Positions 48,409 through 60,398 of a stretch of DNA of 64,000 nt are shown piece by piece. The translations under genes were made by a program, and so were the position numbers. This DNA comes from Eudorina sp. 2006-703-Eu-15 (Eukaryota; Chlorophyta; Chlorophyceae; Chlamydomonadales; Volvocaceae), in the NCBI GenBank assembly GCA_003117195.1, contig BDSI01000001.1:1691765-1755764 (forward strand). Direction: 5' to 3'. Each line of letters opens with the position of its first letter. Within the stretch, counting starts at the first letter, position 1. A model generated the notes under the pieces. It had not been told where the DNA came from, ran no database searches, and worked only from the letters and a program-made list of their open reading frames with translations.

Positions 48409-51400
48409 TCAGTACGCAGCAGTAGTGGCTGCCATGCTTTCCAGCTTCTCCAGCAGCTGCTGGCTGTAGCTAGGGCTGTAGTACTTGACAATCTCTTCGG
48501 GGTAGCAGCTGTTAATAATCTCCACCGCCTCCTTGAGCTTGCTGCCGGGCGCCTCCGCCATCTGCTGCACCGCCGCAAGGCCGCCGCTGTGCACGAACTG
48601 CGCGCGTCCAGCCGCGTCGTTCGCCAGTACCTTGCCCACCTGCTCCAGAACCATCTTCATGACGCTCTCTGGCAGCGCCCGGTGCACCAGCGCGTCCAGG
48701 GCCGGCAGGTGCGTCAGCTTGGCGATCACGGATTTCAGCGCGCGCCGGCACTTGGTCTTGAGGTCCTCCGACGAGGCGCCGTCGCTTTCCAAGGACACCA
48801 ACGTCGCCAGACAGCCCGTGTCCGCCACCGCCTTGGCGTGGTCCGGGGTGTGCCGCCCGATCTGTATGCATCGCCCGGTCAAGGGGCAACGAGTACATGA
48901 CAGGGGGAACGCACAACGAGAAGAGGGGTAGTGAGTCAGGTGCAAGCATCCCATGTTCCCATTGCGAATGCAGCTTCTTTGTCTCGGTCTGCGGGTGCTC
49001 CCCTACAGATCGGTTATCTGTCCCCTCCAGCATCGCAACTGTATATCTCTGCACCAGTTTACTGAATACGGTACACCGACCGATACGAGCCACCATCATG
49101 TTAACATACACCTCACGGGGGGGAATAAAGCCCCGGTCGCTCTGCGCAGCAACCGTGAGACCACGCCTATCAAGCCCACGACATTGCTCCGTTTCATCAC
49201 CGTCATTTGCATGCGGGTATCCCGGCCTAGCTCCACCAAGCTCATAGCCCCGCGGTGGCCTCCCACCTGTCCCAACGTCCACGCGGTGGCGCTCTTCAGG
49301 TGGTCCTCCGGCTCCTCGTTGAGCGCCGACACCAGCGGCGGCAGCGCCTTCTCCGCAATGACCGACAGGGCCAAGGTTTCCGAGAACGCCGCGATGTACC
49401 CGAGCGCCATGATGCCGGGCAGGCGATTGTTCCCCGTGGAGTCACCTGAACCGAAACCACGGGCGGCATCCGACCATTAAGGCCTTCATGAACGCTCGAA
49501 CGCGCGGCCCCCAGCCTTTCCGCGGCTGCCCACCCTACCTACCAGCCCACCGACCAAACACAGGGTATGGAGAGTTCAGCAGACTTGCAAAGGCGGTGAC
49601 AGGCCAGCATCACCGCCAATCGCCTGGTTCCAGTGATGAGACCAGCCGTGCAGGAACACCGCCCATTTGGCAAAAGTTCCTTCGCAACTGCCGTGATCCG
49701 CACCCATGATGGCTGTCGTGGCAACCCACGACGACGACGGGTTGAGATTGTGCTGCTTTAATCAGAGTGTTGGTGCTGGGGCATGGTGAACCGACGGTCT
49801 CGGAGCCGGCGTCACATGGGCCGCGAATAGAGTGCCAGTGAACGGCATAGCTAGCGAAGCGAGCAGCTGGCACGGTGAGACCGGTCGTCCGTCCCCAACG
49901 AACTCCAAGGTACCCATAAATTGTGGTACTAGAAACGATGACTGCGAAGTCGCAACTGCGGTTTGAGCGCCTACACTCGACCGATCCGGATCGGCCCGGC
50001 TCGATAGCTCCATCCCTTCGCGGCCCCCTCAGCTCACTTATGTAATCCACAAGGGCGCCCACGCCGCCGTTGCCCACCACCAGCTGCGCCAGCTCCGGGG
50101 TGTGCTTCGCCACCTCGCGAACCACCGTGGCGCTGTGCTTTTTGACGAATTCGTCGGGGAATTTGAGGCAAGTGAGTATTTTGGGGAAGATCTCCGCGCC
50201 CACAACCACCTCCGCCAGGTCCACGCTGTGCTTGGCGATCTGGCTGAGCGCGCAGCAAACCTGCGGGTGCGAGCGCACAAGTACACCGGCGGAGGGCCGC
50301 ACGGACCTTCTGGAGCCGCGTGAGGCGAGAGGGCCGTGCTACGTACCCCTTTGCAAATCTACGGCCTGTGGCCGTGGCAGGTGGACATGGCACGCGCGGT
50401 CTGCATCACAAGATCTATGCGCGGGTTCTTACGTTGACGCATGCTCTGTACCGAACCCCAAATGAAGGGTCACCATGATGAAGGCCGTGTGTGCAACCCC
50501 GAAACCTGACCATTTCAGATAGGCGAAACCTCACGTTGAAAACTTGGGCGAAGTCTTACCTGCCGCTTAAGCTTAGCGTCCTGGTTGATAACCAGGGGCG
50601 CCAGATACTGCACTGCGCCCGCATCCACCACGGCTTGCGCCAACTCCGGCGTGTGTTTGGAGATATCCGACAAGGCCGACGCAGCGATCCGTTTCAGACT
50701 CAGCTCTGGCTCCTGAACGCACAGCACCAACAGCGGCACTGCTCCCGCATCCACAACTTGCTGCGCAAGCTCCGCGTTGTGGCCCGCGATGTATCCCAGG
50801 GTCCACGCCGACGCCTCCTTGACGCCCGGGTCGAACTCCTCGAGGCATGTCACCAGTGAATCTAACGCTCCACTGTCTATCACAGACTGTGCAAGTTCCG
50901 GAGAGTGACGAGCGACAGCCCGTAGGCAAAAGGCCGCGGCCTGCTTGTAGAACCGGTTCTGCTCGCTGAGCGAATAAACCTGCAAAAATGATTTAGTCAC
51001 ATTACGTTCCGTTAAATGCTTTTATATCGAAAAAGTGACGCCCCAACAAATGGCGGGACAAGCGAAAGAACCGCCCCTACCCTACCAGTTGGGGCAGAAT
51101 CTCGTTTTGCACGACTGCTTCCGCGAGATCATCGCTGTAGTTGGCCAGCCGCCCCAGAGCTAGAGCAGCAGACTGTTGTATACTGCGCAAATTGGAGGAA
51201 CAGATTGCGTTTCACTGGGCCATCGCGCATTCCCTTGATTTCATCGCGGCACTTCAGCCCACCTCGGCACATTGTCCAGCAGAAGTGGTCGAAGGAGAGC
51301 CATGGCACCGGCCTGTTGAAGCGCCTCGATGTTCTGCAGGTACCCGTAACCCACGTCAACCCGCCGCTATGGAAAGTCTTCCCTTCACAGTTACGCACTT

Positions 51401-51494
51401 GAGGGTTTTTAGCCATTTCTGCCACCGCGGTGACGAACGCCACACGCTCCTTCTGATACCGCTCGAAAGTTTGCAGCACCGCGCGGGTCGCCAT
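48409..51494 (-). CDS. PF16: PF16/SPAG6 armadillo-repeat protein of the axonemal central pair
   Basis: PF16 sits on the C1 microtubule of the central pair and is required for flagellar motility in Chlamydomonas. Seven exons join in phase to 512 residues: 51494-51399, 51333-51263, 51182-51086, 50979-50560, 50260-50038, 49445-49267 and 48861-48409. The start reads MATRAVLQTFERYQKERVAF. Armadillo repeats of about 42 residues follow (LLRPLLLDNVPSIQQSAALA, AVARHSPELAQSVIDSGALD, VREVAKHTPELAQLVVGNGG, AEKALPPLVSALNEEPEDHL). The end is the conserved YPEEIVKYYSPSYSQQLLEK block. Its length is close to mammalian SPAG6. Identity is secure and shows that this organism has motile 9+2 flagella. Confidence 0.96.
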
Positions 51495-53923
51495 GTCGCT
51501 CGGGGCGCCCTGGGGCGCGTGCCTTCACGTTATTATAACAATTCAATGATTGAGGTCGCTATGGTCACTGCTCATAAATGCAATCGCGTGTAAAGAGCGT
51601 CGCTTTGCGGACGAACGTCAAAGAAAAGGCTTTGATCACACCGAAACAGAAAGTATACTGCAAGCAACTATTGACTGATATGGGATGTTTCAACATGAAG
51701 TTTCTGTTGGCTCAACATTCCTTCTTAGAATTTCGAGCGTACGACACGCCTGCCTCAGACGCCTCAGACGAACAACGGAGAAAATAACTGCTATATGTTC
51801 TAGTGAAACCATATGAATTAAAATTAGCATTTCGAGATGTCCTGTAAGGGAACCCTGCGTGTGGACAAAGGGGTTGACCCACGAACCAAACGCGGGCATG
51901 CCCTAGGTAATCTGATTGCTGCTAAGCCATTTCATTATATCCACTGGGAGCATGCGGCTCGAGTGCAAACCTGTCTTGGGCGGACAAGCGGCGCGAACCC
52001 CTTCGGCGTTGACAGCATCTCCTGGCCTTCGCACATACTGTTTTCAACAGCGCGTTAACAAACTTGTAATGAAGGATCATTAGCATCCCGTGCTGCTATG
52101 CATGACCCGGGGGTCGCGTGTGCGCAGCCACCGGCCGCTCAACAGGACAAGAGTCCGTGCAGCAGCTGGCAGTCCACAGCAATAACGATGTCCCAGCAGA
52201 GAGTTGGCCAGACTCGGCAGAGTCCGAGCACTCGACCAACAGGCCGCCAACTCCTAAAGTAACGTACCGTAATGCTGCATGGGTGGACGGTAGCGCTGTA
52301 GCAAGCGCTACTGCGATAAGGAACCCGCACCGATGGTGGAGGTTGCACCGATCCACGGGGATCCGGCATTCGGTCATATGACCTATGAGGCGGCACCGGG
52401 AACACAGCAGTCAGCGTCAAACAGCTTGCTTCACCACTGGCTTCCAGATCCGGCCAGCAGCTGAAACACCCCCAACAGCAGCCCCAGCGGCCTTAACCAA
52501 CGGACAGCCGAGTGCCCCAAGCGTTGGCAGCAGCAGCGGCACTTCCCGTTCTGGCTTTCCTCACCGCAGCAGGCTGCCCACTTTCCGCGTGAGTGAACTG
52601 ATAAGCCAGCCACATTAGCAGCTGTCGGACGAGCGGACCCGCCACCCTGCCTGCGGCGTACATGCGGGCCGGGACATGCTGCTATGCTGAAGGCTATTCA
52701 GCCAATACCAGCATTCAGCTCCAGCACCCGAGACGCCGTCGCCGCTGCCCCCACTGGTGGTCGAGACCCTGCGGGAAGCAGCAAACGACTCCGAGAGGAG
52801 ACAGCTTGCCCTGCTTGCCCTTGCTGGGGCTTGCCCTGGTATACACCGTTGATCCCTTTTGGGGTCCGCTGTAACGTTCATTAGTTCATTCAATCGTTCA
52901 TGCACCAAGGGGTCTTGGCTGGGACTGTGTGGCTGGGACCCGAGGTTTTGACGAGTTTGGGGATCGTCGGTCTTGCTCGTATTTTCTTCTTGTGGGCTGC
53001 GTTAGGCGCGTGTTCTGAGAGCGATTTTCTGGTGGTGTAGGTTTTTCACTCAGCTTTTCGGGTCGGGGGTGTTGCTCTGTTATTGGACCGCCGCCCTCTT
53101 CGTGTTTTGGGTTTGCGTGTATTGTGGGTTGGGGCGTTCTCTTGGGGTCTACCTATGTGCATGCCCAGGCCTCGGCTTGTGACGCCGGCCTCCTCCCTGC
53201 TCCTTTTCTGCCTGCCCTTGCCCCTGCTCCTCCTCTGCCTGCCCTTGTACTTGCCCTTTGCCTGTTCTGTGGGGTTGGTTACAAGTCTGCCTTCGTCTCG
53301 TTGCTGTTCAGCTCCTGCGGTTTCTGGGTTTGGCCACGTGCTAATAACCCACCCCTTGAACCCTTGCTACTGTTCGTATTCCAAACATGTCTTTGCTGAC
53401 GCCCTCATGGCCCGTTCTAGGTTTTCCATGCGTCCAGTTCGTCGTGTGCGATCACGAAACGCGCGCACACATTGGTCCGGACAGCACCCGAGCACCGGAA
53501 CCCCTCCGGAACCAAGGATCACCCACGATGTGCCTATTAAACAGTCTTTCTTATGGTATAGACCGTGGTAATAGTTAGCTTGCTGAATACATCAATTTGA
53601 GTGGGTTGGAGACGAAGTCAATCAAAGTTGTATCGTACAGCGATGCTCAGCAACCGTTAGTGCCCAAATAATTCACGCAAGCTCATTAATGAAACTCTCA
53701 ATGTCTACAGTGAATAACAGCACGCAGTGATCTTTGCAGGTTGCCTGAACTTTCGTTGCGAACCAGGCGTCACATAACGAACATTTGCATTTTTGAACTT
53801 CACCACGCAAGAGAAATAGATAAAGAATTTATCGGTTCCGTCCAGTTCGGCCCGTGTGTTGATATCTTGAAGGTTGAAGGTCATAGTTTGGGTAATCCTA
53901 GCGGGAGAGAGGTCTTTTAACCA
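51495..53923. other. Intergenic region between divergent axonemal genes
   Basis: This 2.4-kb region lies upstream of both PF16 (minus) and the Tctex2-type light chain (plus), so it carries both promoters. I found no exon with family motifs. Several frames near 52100-52900 and 53080-53570 stay open but look like composition-driven shadows. Confidence 0.5.
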
Positions 53924-54734
53924 ATGGCAGACGCATCTGACTTCGCACTGGAACCTCCGTTTGCGCAAAAGTATGTCGCCATGTCCCCTGCGGAGCGGCC
54001 TCGGTGCTCAGCAGCAAGTGAACGTGCACCGCTCGCAGATTCAAGCCATCTCGAGCTAAGGAGATTATTGGAACGGTGCTTGTTGCTCGATTATCTGGCC
54101 AGCAATACCATGCCGACAACACGTCGTCGTGGGCCCGCGAAATTGCCGATGAGATAAAAAACAAGCTCAAAGGTGCGCATTTGTGCATGAGCTGCGTTTC
54201 AATCCCGTGGAGATGCGTGGGACATCTTTCACGAAGAGGGGAACCATGGGCCTCCCACTGTCAAGGGCCGGGGCGCTGAGGTCAGTCGTGCACTTGATGC
54301 GCAGAGGAAAACTGGAGCCGGTATAAATTCGTGGTGCAAGTATTTATAGCGGAGCAACGTGGCGAAGGGGTCCGGTGAGTGTATCCTTGCAGCAGGCACG
54401 TGACTCAAGGTATGTCAGTATTGGTCGCAACCCACATCATATCGGCACCGCGCAGGTTGGCATGCCGCGGATTTTGGGACCCAACGACAGACAACTACGC
54501 GCACGACACCTTCTCTAACGTAAGCGCAGGGCAGACCCACTTCCAACCCCTCTACCCGCTTGCGTGCACGGGGAGTATTAACGTTTACAAGGTGGACCCG
54601 TATCCCGGGGAGTATGGTGCAAAGGCACACTTCGTGCCCATGAATGCAGACACAACCCACAAGTTGTCTTCGTATGGTCCTTGCAGGAGAGCCTGTTCTG
54701 CGTGGCGACGGCATTCGGGGTTTACTTGTACTAG
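53924..54734 (+). CDS. Tctex2/Tctex2b-type dynein light chain
   Basis: Light chains of this family dimerise and bind intermediate chains of axonemal dyneins. Five small exons join in phase to 120 residues: 53924-53970, 54039-54172, 54305-54374, 54456-54519 and 54687-54734. The protein starts MADASDFALEPPFAQKFKPS and continues KEIIGTVLVARLSGQQYHAD and NTSSWAREIADEIKNKLK. Next come RYKFVVQVFIAEQRGEGVRL and FWDPTTDNYAHDTFSN, and it ends ESLFCVATAFGVYLY. This is the complete Tctex1-like fold with the RYK-VVQV, EQRGEGV and FWD-TD motifs typical of the Tctex2 branch. The length matches Tctex2b of the I1 inner-arm dynein better than the longer outer-arm LC2. No single open frame covers it, so it is easily missed. 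PF16, upstream and divergent, is also axonemal. Confidence 0.88.
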
Positions 54735-57700
54735 GCGGCTTTCTTCGCAGCTGGGGGACCCGGTTTCGGATGCCGTGGAGCTGGAGGGCCCGCTTTCATG
54801 GCCGTTTGATGTGAATTCGAGCGTGCGTGCAGAATAGCGCGGAAGCTTTCGGCTGCCGCAAGCTGCCCAGCCTCTGCTGCTTGTGCCAGAGGAATCATTT
54901 GGCGGGTCCCACCAGCGATGGTGTGGTACGAAAGCGCCTTCACCAACCTGGAACGCATGCCTCGCTGCGTACCATCTGACAAAATGCCCAGCCTTAGCAT
55001 CCCGTTTAAAGCATCTTTCGCGTCTTTCGGACGCAACTGCCTGGGACTGCGGCGTGGTTGTGGCGCGACACCTGCCCGCCTGGAGTGGGCCGGGTAGGCG
55101 GGGAAGGGTAGGCGTCGTAACTGTGTGGGGGGAGGTTTTGCAGCCTTGTGGAACGGCCAGGTGTACATAGGCTGGGCGGGCCGTGTGGAGCAGACGCAAG
55201 GTGCAGCCGGACGGAGCCGGGTGATGTCAACGGGAAACAAGCGTTGTGGCGGCATTCCGGCCTCTTTGGAGCTATGTCCACCCCAGTGGATTTTGGCCCT
55301 TCCTTGCAGACTGGCATGCACTATTACGCATTCTATGGGCGGGCGTGACCTACCCATGTTGGGGCAGGATGCGAGGTTGCGGTTTTTCGTGTGGACTGTA
55401 TGTACTAGGTAGTGAATGGACATGTGGTCCCTTCCACTGATGGCTCGAGCACAGCGCGGTTGCTGCCCTTGGGGCCCCAGTGGGCTCGCCGGTGCACACG
55501 CTGAGGAGACTCGGCTGAAACCGATGTGGAACCTATGTGGACCCTATCACGCGCGCTGGGGCATCCAAGCTGGTGCATGCACATGTTTCATGACTGGCTT
55601 CAAGATCCGGATTGTGGGCCTGAAGCCGTTTGTTACCTCGACCTACCGTTAGTGATACCTTAGGTTGGCCGATCATCGCTCAGCCTGGTTTACGCGTATC
55701 GCCCGATCATCTCTCAGCTTGGTTTACGCGTACCGCCCTGCTGGCCGATGCTTGCCGTGGCGCATGACAAGAACTGCGCGAGGTGGTGACCTGTGTTCGG
55801 GGCAGGAACCAGCTTGGCATGTCGAAAACTTCATGCGTCATATTGTCGTGGAAGATACCATAAGAAGGTGGATGGACAGAGCATGTGGCAACCCCAAACC
55901 CTTGTCGTTGTAAGATTTGATTTTCTGCGACGCGCTGTCATTACCGTAACGAGCAAGTGCCAGTACGGGCCAGAGCGGTTGGCCACCCTCCTACAATGCA
56001 TGCGGCGCCTGGGTGCGTTCCTGGATGCCCAGCAGAGATATGCAGTCGTCGATGAAAAAACCACACCTTTAAAAGCCCGGCATCCAAGGGCATCCCCAGA
56101 GCCACCACGAGCGGGGTGTGTTGTCGTGATGGAGGCGGCCGCGGCCATAGAAACGGGCCGCCGGCTACCCGGCTCATAGCTGCAAGAGCTCGGAGGGCAC
56201 GTACCGGCAAGGAACCGGCCTTTTCGGCGGTCCGGGAACTGGCTGAGCAGAGGAGCGCGGTGCGCTCTCGCTGACGTTCGCGGGAGCTTGCATGGGTATG
56301 TGCCCACCTAGTGTTCCGCAACGCGGGTGGGTGTCAGTCTTGTTTCCGCGCGTGCCGAGGCTTCTGGTGAGTTTCGACCTTCGACGTGTGTAAGGCCTTG
56401 GTTTGCAGACTGAGTGTGAGCTCCTTGCGCATGGGCACGTTTGGTACGGTGTGGGACTGCGCCCGGTTCCAGCTGGGGGGCCGAGAAGTTGATCTTGCTG
56501 GGTGAGGCGCGCTCGGCGAGTGACCGGCGCACAGTGCCAAGAGTGCAAACGGCAAAGAGCCAAAAGCTACAGACCCAGGGAGCACCGGAACTCTGGAAGC
56601 AGACGCAGCCACACGCGGGGGACGTTGCCCACTCAGGGAACCCACAGGCCAGCCAGTCTAAACCCGGAAGCACCCAGTGCCGCCAATGCTGAGGTCTCAG
56701 ATGCCCGCGCATGGGTGACTGTTCGTGCTTGGGTGGCTCCGCTTGGTGATCGTCGGCGTTGTGGTGCGGAGGTGCTTCGTTGCTTTATCGGTGGGGCTCC
56801 GCTGCGAATCATCGCTGCCTTCCAGGCCATCTTTGCCCCGCTGGGGTTTCCCTTGGGTAGGCACCGATGACCCTTTTCAGCTCCGTTATAACCTCTATTC
56901 ATTTCTGACGTGTTAACTGTCCGAAGGGTAATATGCTAGATTCTGGGGCCACATGCGCTAAGGGGTTTGCCCAATCTGGAAGGTCCTTAGCTAGGGCGAT
57001 CGTACTTGAAAGCCATCACAAGAACGTGCTTGACTAGACGTACAGCAACTCGGGACGCTTAATTATAATTAACCGTTACAAGGTGGACCCGTATCCCGTA
57101 CCGGGACGCGTGTTGCCCCGGCGGGCTGCACTACGGTGGCTCAGGCTTCCGGCGGCACAGCACTAGACCGGTGCGTCTCAGATCACGGAAGAGCACCCCT
57201 GCACGAGCTGGACAGCCCTTGTGCCGCCGTTCAACTGATCTCTGCACTGCATGCGGGTACACGGTGTGCCGCGGCGTAGGGTGGCTGCGCTGGAAGGCCG
57301 CACCTTCGGGTAGCTGTGTCTCTCAAGGAACTCGCCCGAGGCGGCGTAATTGCGTGGGGTTGTGTAACACAGTGCAATCCACAAGGGGTCGCAGAGGAAG
57401 TTTTCCTGTGGCAGTGCAGATTAGGACATGAGATCCTCGCGGACCTGAGGGAGACGAAAGGGGCTGGCCTTTCACAAAAGATCTGCAATGGCGGCTTGGG
57501 CAGTTTTCGTTTATACCTTGTGGGTTTGCGCATTCAAAAACCTCATCAGCGTCGGCCGTTTTCTAATTGTTGCAAGCAGCGGGCATCCCCGGAAGCCCAA
57601 GAGGAACTTTGTTGCGCACATGCCCTGCAGCGGTTGAGTGTGTTATCTCGGAGCTGCTGACGGGCTGCAAATCAGAGTAAGCGTCACGAAGTACCGCCGC

Positions 57701-58250
57701 CACGACGCAGCTGCCCACCGCAGTCGACGAAAATTTTCTTGAATGAAATGCTCTATTACATCCTAACAGGTAGCTTTCCTTAAGGCCGGAACTTCGGCGA
57801 GGAAGGTTGGTTGCGCAGGGTTGCGCCAATCAACGCTCTCCTAAGGAACCGGTGCCGACACCCTCAATAAGCAAATGTATCGTTACGAGAAGGCTTACAA
57901 GATGCCAAAAGTGGTATTCCGGGGAGCTTACTTAGTCCTTGTTGATTGTTTTTGCGTCCGATAACGAACAACGTCTTTCCGCTAAAAGTCTCCGCTGTTG
58001 TGCCGGAGCTCTAAACTGTATTGCAGCATTCGAAATATGATTTAACGCGGGGTTTGCTCGGTGTTTCTTTTGCGCAACTGTCGTGAATTGAAATCCAAAC
58101 TCTGCACGACAGCGCCCCGTTTGCGCGCGTATTTGAAGAATCGCCACAGAGTCAAAGAATCATCCGCGATTCCAGCTTCACTGTTCTATTCACATTATCA
58201 TCCAACTCCCCACACCGTTCTCCTTGTACCATTCGGACCACCAACTGAAG
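54735..58250. other. Gene-poor 3.5-kb region
   Basis: After the light-chain 3' UTR I see no coding exon on either strand with family motifs. It contains a 33-bp tandem duplication and a short segment also found in the last intron of the light-chain gene. A TGTAA lies at 55909-55913, too far downstream to assign with confidence. The last few hundred bases before 58251 should be the promoter of the SAP/SPIRAL1-like gene. Confidence 0.45.
55671..55737. repeat. 33-bp tandem duplication
   Basis: GATCATCGCTCAGCCTGG and the following bases to TACGCGTATCGCC are repeated at once with four substitutions (GATCATCTCTCAGCTTGG to TACGCGTACCGCC). The period is 34 bp, in intergenic sequence. Confidence 0.85.
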
Positions 58251-59457
58251 ATGAACAGCGCCGAGGTCGACGCCCTTCTCAAGCCCCTCACTATCAAGGA
58301 CCTGCGCGTCCAATGCCGCGCCCGTGGTCTGAGCCCGGCTGGTGAGCAGGCGTGAACAAGAAATAAAGGACCCAGGGGCTTCCTCAATGCTTTGCCGCTC
58401 GGGCAGGGACTGCAGGGACAATGACCGGTACAACGCGTTCTTTTACACTGAAGCATCTATAAAATGACAGGAGAGCAAACTACGATGTCTGCGTCACTAT
58501 TTGGCAACCCGAGCTCTCAATCTATCCTTCCGTTTATTTTTCCGTCAGGTGGTCTTGAGGCCCTCCGCGATCGCCTCAAGGAGAACATGCTTGAGACCAA
58601 GGACTTCGCCTTCAAGAACGAGTCGGGCGAGGACATGGCAGTCGTTCAGGTCACGGCCGGACAGTCGTCAAAGGATGTCGCTGCCGGCAAGAGCCAAAAC
58701 AACTATGTCAGGTAAGGTGACGAGTTTTATTATCGTGAAAGCCCTGACCTGGCATTGATTCGATTTGAGTTTACTTGAAGGGGCATTTCGCAAGGTGAAA
58801 TAACCATTTGAGGCGCATTGAATCCAATAGTGGACTGAGATTAAATGGAATGAAAACCAATTCATGCGATGTATCACATTGTTGCTTGCTCATTGTTGTG
58901 AGTGTCGTCAACGACCACGCCCAATACCGTTGCTCCAACGCGCGCACCAGCTCACATCGTCATGTGCCGAACTCCAATCTTCCGCAGGCCGGCGGGTCAG
59001 AACGTAGGCAACTTCCTCACCGAAAGGCCTTCCAGCCGTGTCCTGGCCGCACCCGGTGGTGCCTCCCAAATCGTGTTCGGTGATGGCGAGCCTGCGGGCA
59101 AGACCTCCTCCAACAACTACTCCCGGTGAGTTTCGGGTGTAGAACCATCTCGGCTTTCTCGATCAGCCATTAGTCGGTGAATGTCTGACGATCCTACGAC
59201 ATGCATATCTGCGTCTGCAGGCCAGCGGGTCAGAATGTGGGCAACTTCCTCACGGACAGGCCCAGCTCGAAGGTTTCGGCGCCGGTGAGTCGAAGGCGGC
59301 GAGTGATTGAGGAGGGGGGTGTCGCAGGAAACGCAGTATTCTCCTGTGATGCCACGTTTTCGTTTCAACACCTCACCGTTAGGCTAACGTGTAATTCCCC
59401 CCGTCCCTGTCTGTCGGTCCGCAGCCTGGTGGCGCTTCTCAGATCATGTTCGGTTAA
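58251..59457 (+). CDS. SAP-domain protein with two SPIRAL1-like microtubule motifs
   Basis: Five exons give 162 residues: 58251-58341, 58549-58711, 58988-59125, 59221-59284 and 59425-59457. Residues 10-47 match the SAP fold (LKPLTIKDLRVQCRARGLSP, then LEALRDRLKENML). SAP domains usually bind nucleic acid. Two copies of a motif then follow: NNYVR, PAGQNVGNFLTERPSSRV and APGGASQIVFG, and again NNYSR, PAGQNVGNFLTDRPSSKV and PPGGASQIMFG at the C-terminus. This pattern matches plant SPIRAL1, whose C-terminal repeat has the form NNYxR-x-GQNxGNFLTDRPSxKV-x-PGG, and SPIRAL1 decorates cortical microtubules and plus ends. Animal HN1/Jupiter proteins share the end of the motif. The repeat copies fall on separate exons with matching splice phase, which suggests exon duplication. 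The SAP plus SPIRAL1 combination is unusual. Confidence 0.83.
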
Positions 59458-60398
59458 TTTGGCTGCGCGGGATCCGCCATGCAACATCTTCGATCAGACG
59501 ATTGACCATAGCAGGAGGCATTCTGTTTGCGGGTTTGGTTTTTACCCTTAATGATGACTGCACATAGCTGACTAGAAGTTCTGTACTGATTATGTGGCAT
59601 GGGAGTCGTATACTATGGCTGTGCACGTTTTTGATCGGCCGCATGACGGTGGACTGGTAATCGGTTAGTTCTCTGCGTTTGGCAACATCTTTGACCTATG
59701 TGTGCTTGAATGCACTGTCGTCGCCGACTGCGACAATCGACATTCGGATTGATTTGTTGTCAACGCAACCACTTATGTTAGCAGTTTCAAGAGTTTTCTT
59801 ACGTACAGTGCAAGCGCAATGGTTGTTGGTGCATGTTACCGTACATGCACAGCGGCGGATGGCAGTTGACGCATGTACACTGAAGAAAGCGGCAGCTTTT
59901 CTCGTGCTGTAACGGATTCTCTGGCTCGTCGTCGTATTATGATCGTGTGAAACACAGCAAAGGAATGTGAAACATGGGTTTGACCCGTCAGTTGTTACCG
60001 GAATTATGCGGTGGTTACGCTAACTACACCGGCCATGAGAACGTTACACAATACTTCGGCTTGGAAGGTAGCTGGATGGCGTTCCTCATACTGAAAGTAA
60101 TGCCAGCACCAAAAGCGCACAGATCGATCACATTGGTGCAATCACACTGTTGTGCCTCGGTTTTTGGATATTCTAAGAAACAGAGAACTCATGCACGTAA
60201 ATGTTAACTTGAACCCAGGAATCAATCGCGATATAGTGGATAAAGACTTGCGGAGCGTAACCAGGTGGTTACCGGTAACGAAACTGTACGACGGATTTCA
60301 AGCAAGAGAATTTGATGCAGTATCTTTATTGCTCTCATGTAATGTCTGTAGGTGTCACTTGAGGCGTATCTGTGTCTTGTGATTTAGTTGCGAGCATT
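59458..60398. other. 3' flank of the SAP/SPIRAL1-like gene and upstream region of guanylate kinase
   Basis: No coding exon seen. TGTAA at 59908-59912, about 450 nt past the stop, is a likely polyadenylation signal for the upstream gene. The remaining 490 bp would be the promoter and leader of the guanylate kinase gene. Confidence 0.5.
59908..59912 (+). terminator. Candidate polyadenylation signal (TGTAA) of the SAP/SPIRAL1-like gene
   Basis: Coding-strand TGTAA about 450 nt after the stop codon, in an AT-richer stretch as expected for a 3' UTR end. Short motif, so tentative. Confidence 0.45.
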
